The position numbers and the translations under genes are program-made. This document shows, piece by piece, positions 63,514 to 64,000 of a DNA stretch of 64,000 nt; within the stretch, counting starts at the first letter, position 1; each line of letters starts with the position of its first letter. The notes beneath the pieces were generated by a model that saw only the letters and a list, made by a program, of their open reading frames with translations, made no database searches and had not been told where the DNA came from. The stretch covers positions 496,001 to 560,000 of the forward strand of contig NZ_JAPZSC010000001.1 of assembly GCF_027531545.1 (NCBI RefSeq). Reading direction: 5' to 3'. The stretch is from Silanimonas sp. GTDB taxonomy: Bacteria > Pseudomonadota > Gammaproteobacteria > Xanthomonadales > Xanthomonadaceae.

Positions 63514-64000
63514 ATGCCCCGCACCCGTCTCATCGTCGGCGCCGTCGCGCTGGCCCTCGCCGCCTCGTCGGCCCATGCGCAGCGCTTCAGTGGTGTCGTC
63601 ACCTTCGGCGACAGCTTGTCGGACGCCGGCAACGTCGGACTCGTGCAGAACCCTGCCGGTGGCGCCAGCCAGAGCTTCACGACCAATCCGGATCCGGTGA
63701 TGGTCGAGCTGCTGGCCCGCTACTTCGGCTTCACCCAGACGGCCTCGCTGGCCGGCGGCTCCAACTTCGCCTTCGGCGGCGCCTGCGGTCGCGTGGCGAC
63801 CGGCGCCACCTCGCCGCCGTGCAGCTCCTTCGCCGTGCCGCGCCTGAACCAGCAGATCGACCAGTACCTGCGCGGCAGCACCACCGTCGCCAACCCGAAT
63901 GCCCTGTTCACCGTGTGGATGGGCGCCAACGACCTGTTCGGCGACATCCCGGTGTGGGCCTCGAACCCGGCCACCGCCTCGGCCAACGCGTCGGTCGGCG
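63514..64000 (+). CDS. GDSL esterase/lipase, autotransporter-type (3' end outside window)
   Basis: At least 162 residues of an SGNH hydrolase. The signal peptide (MPRTRLIVGAVALALAASSAHA) is followed by the nucleophile block FGDSLSDAGN, the oxyanion glycine stretch GGSNFAFGGA and the asparagine block WMGANDLF. The layout and spacing are those of EstA-type autotransporter esterases, which end in an outer-membrane barrel; that end is not visible here. The ATG at 63514 has AGGAG seven bases upstream. Divergent from the patatin autotransporter across a 218-base region. Confidence 0.9.
   Translation, partial: MPRTRLIVGAVALALAASSAHAQRFSGVVTFGDSLSDAGNVGLVQNPAGGASQSFTTNPDPVMVELLARYFGFTQTASLAGGSNFAFGGACGRVATGATSPPCSSFAVPRLNQQIDQYLRGSTTVANPNALFTVWMGANDLFGDIPVWASNPATASANASVG

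Overview
High-GC (about 65-70 %) gammaproteobacterial chromosome, most likely from the Xanthomonadales/Lysobacterales. The pointers are gene content and order (bioB-bioF-bioH-bioC, divergent comF, a patatin-autotransporter, an EstA-like GDSL esterase, a Xaa-Pro type DPP IV), closely packed ATGA-overlapping operons, and a small RNA downstream of polA that looks like Xanthomonas sX13. No rRNA, tRNA or CRISPR array was seen.

Left core (1-25.8 kb): an end-truncated surface-type protein; an FAD protein; an sX13-like sRNA and polA; an orphan TRAP permease pair (dctQM); a PAS/LOV-like GGDEF-EAL protein; a saccharopine-dehydrogenase-like protein with two SDRs; a BOF protein with a two-component pair; a YfcG-type GST, a DPP IV peptidase and uvrD; a membrane Ser/Thr kinase; a TRAP binding protein coupled to an alkylsulfatase; and xthA.

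Island (25,760-46,440): a 20.7-kb integrated element bounded by a 23-bp perfect direct repeat. The left copy contains the start codon and first seven codons of xthA; the right copy still abuts what looks like the native xthA promoter. A P4-type tyrosine integrase sits at the right end. An AlpA-like regulator, a second recombinase of another family and several hypotheticals occupy the left third. The payload is a six-gene, same-strand cluster (31.9-44.1 kb): a DUF499-type ATPase, a small coupled protein, an AlbA_2/HATPase protein, an unrecognised 207-aa protein, a DUF1156-type DNA methylase with zinc ribbon, and a PLD-SNF2 helicase. This looks like a BREX/DISARM-flavoured anti-phage system without PglZ, DrmA/B or a separate restriction enzyme, and is the main candidate for an undescribed or poorly described system.

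Right core (46.5-64 kb): tandem paralogous membrane diguanylate cyclases, pepN, a PLP-dependent hydroxyaspartate/serine-threonine ammonia-lyase with an NTF2-like partner, a lipoprotein/glyoxalase pair, the complete late biotin operon, comF, a TonB receptor, ubiA overlapping a type Vd patatin autotransporter, and the start of a GDSL esterase cut by the window end.
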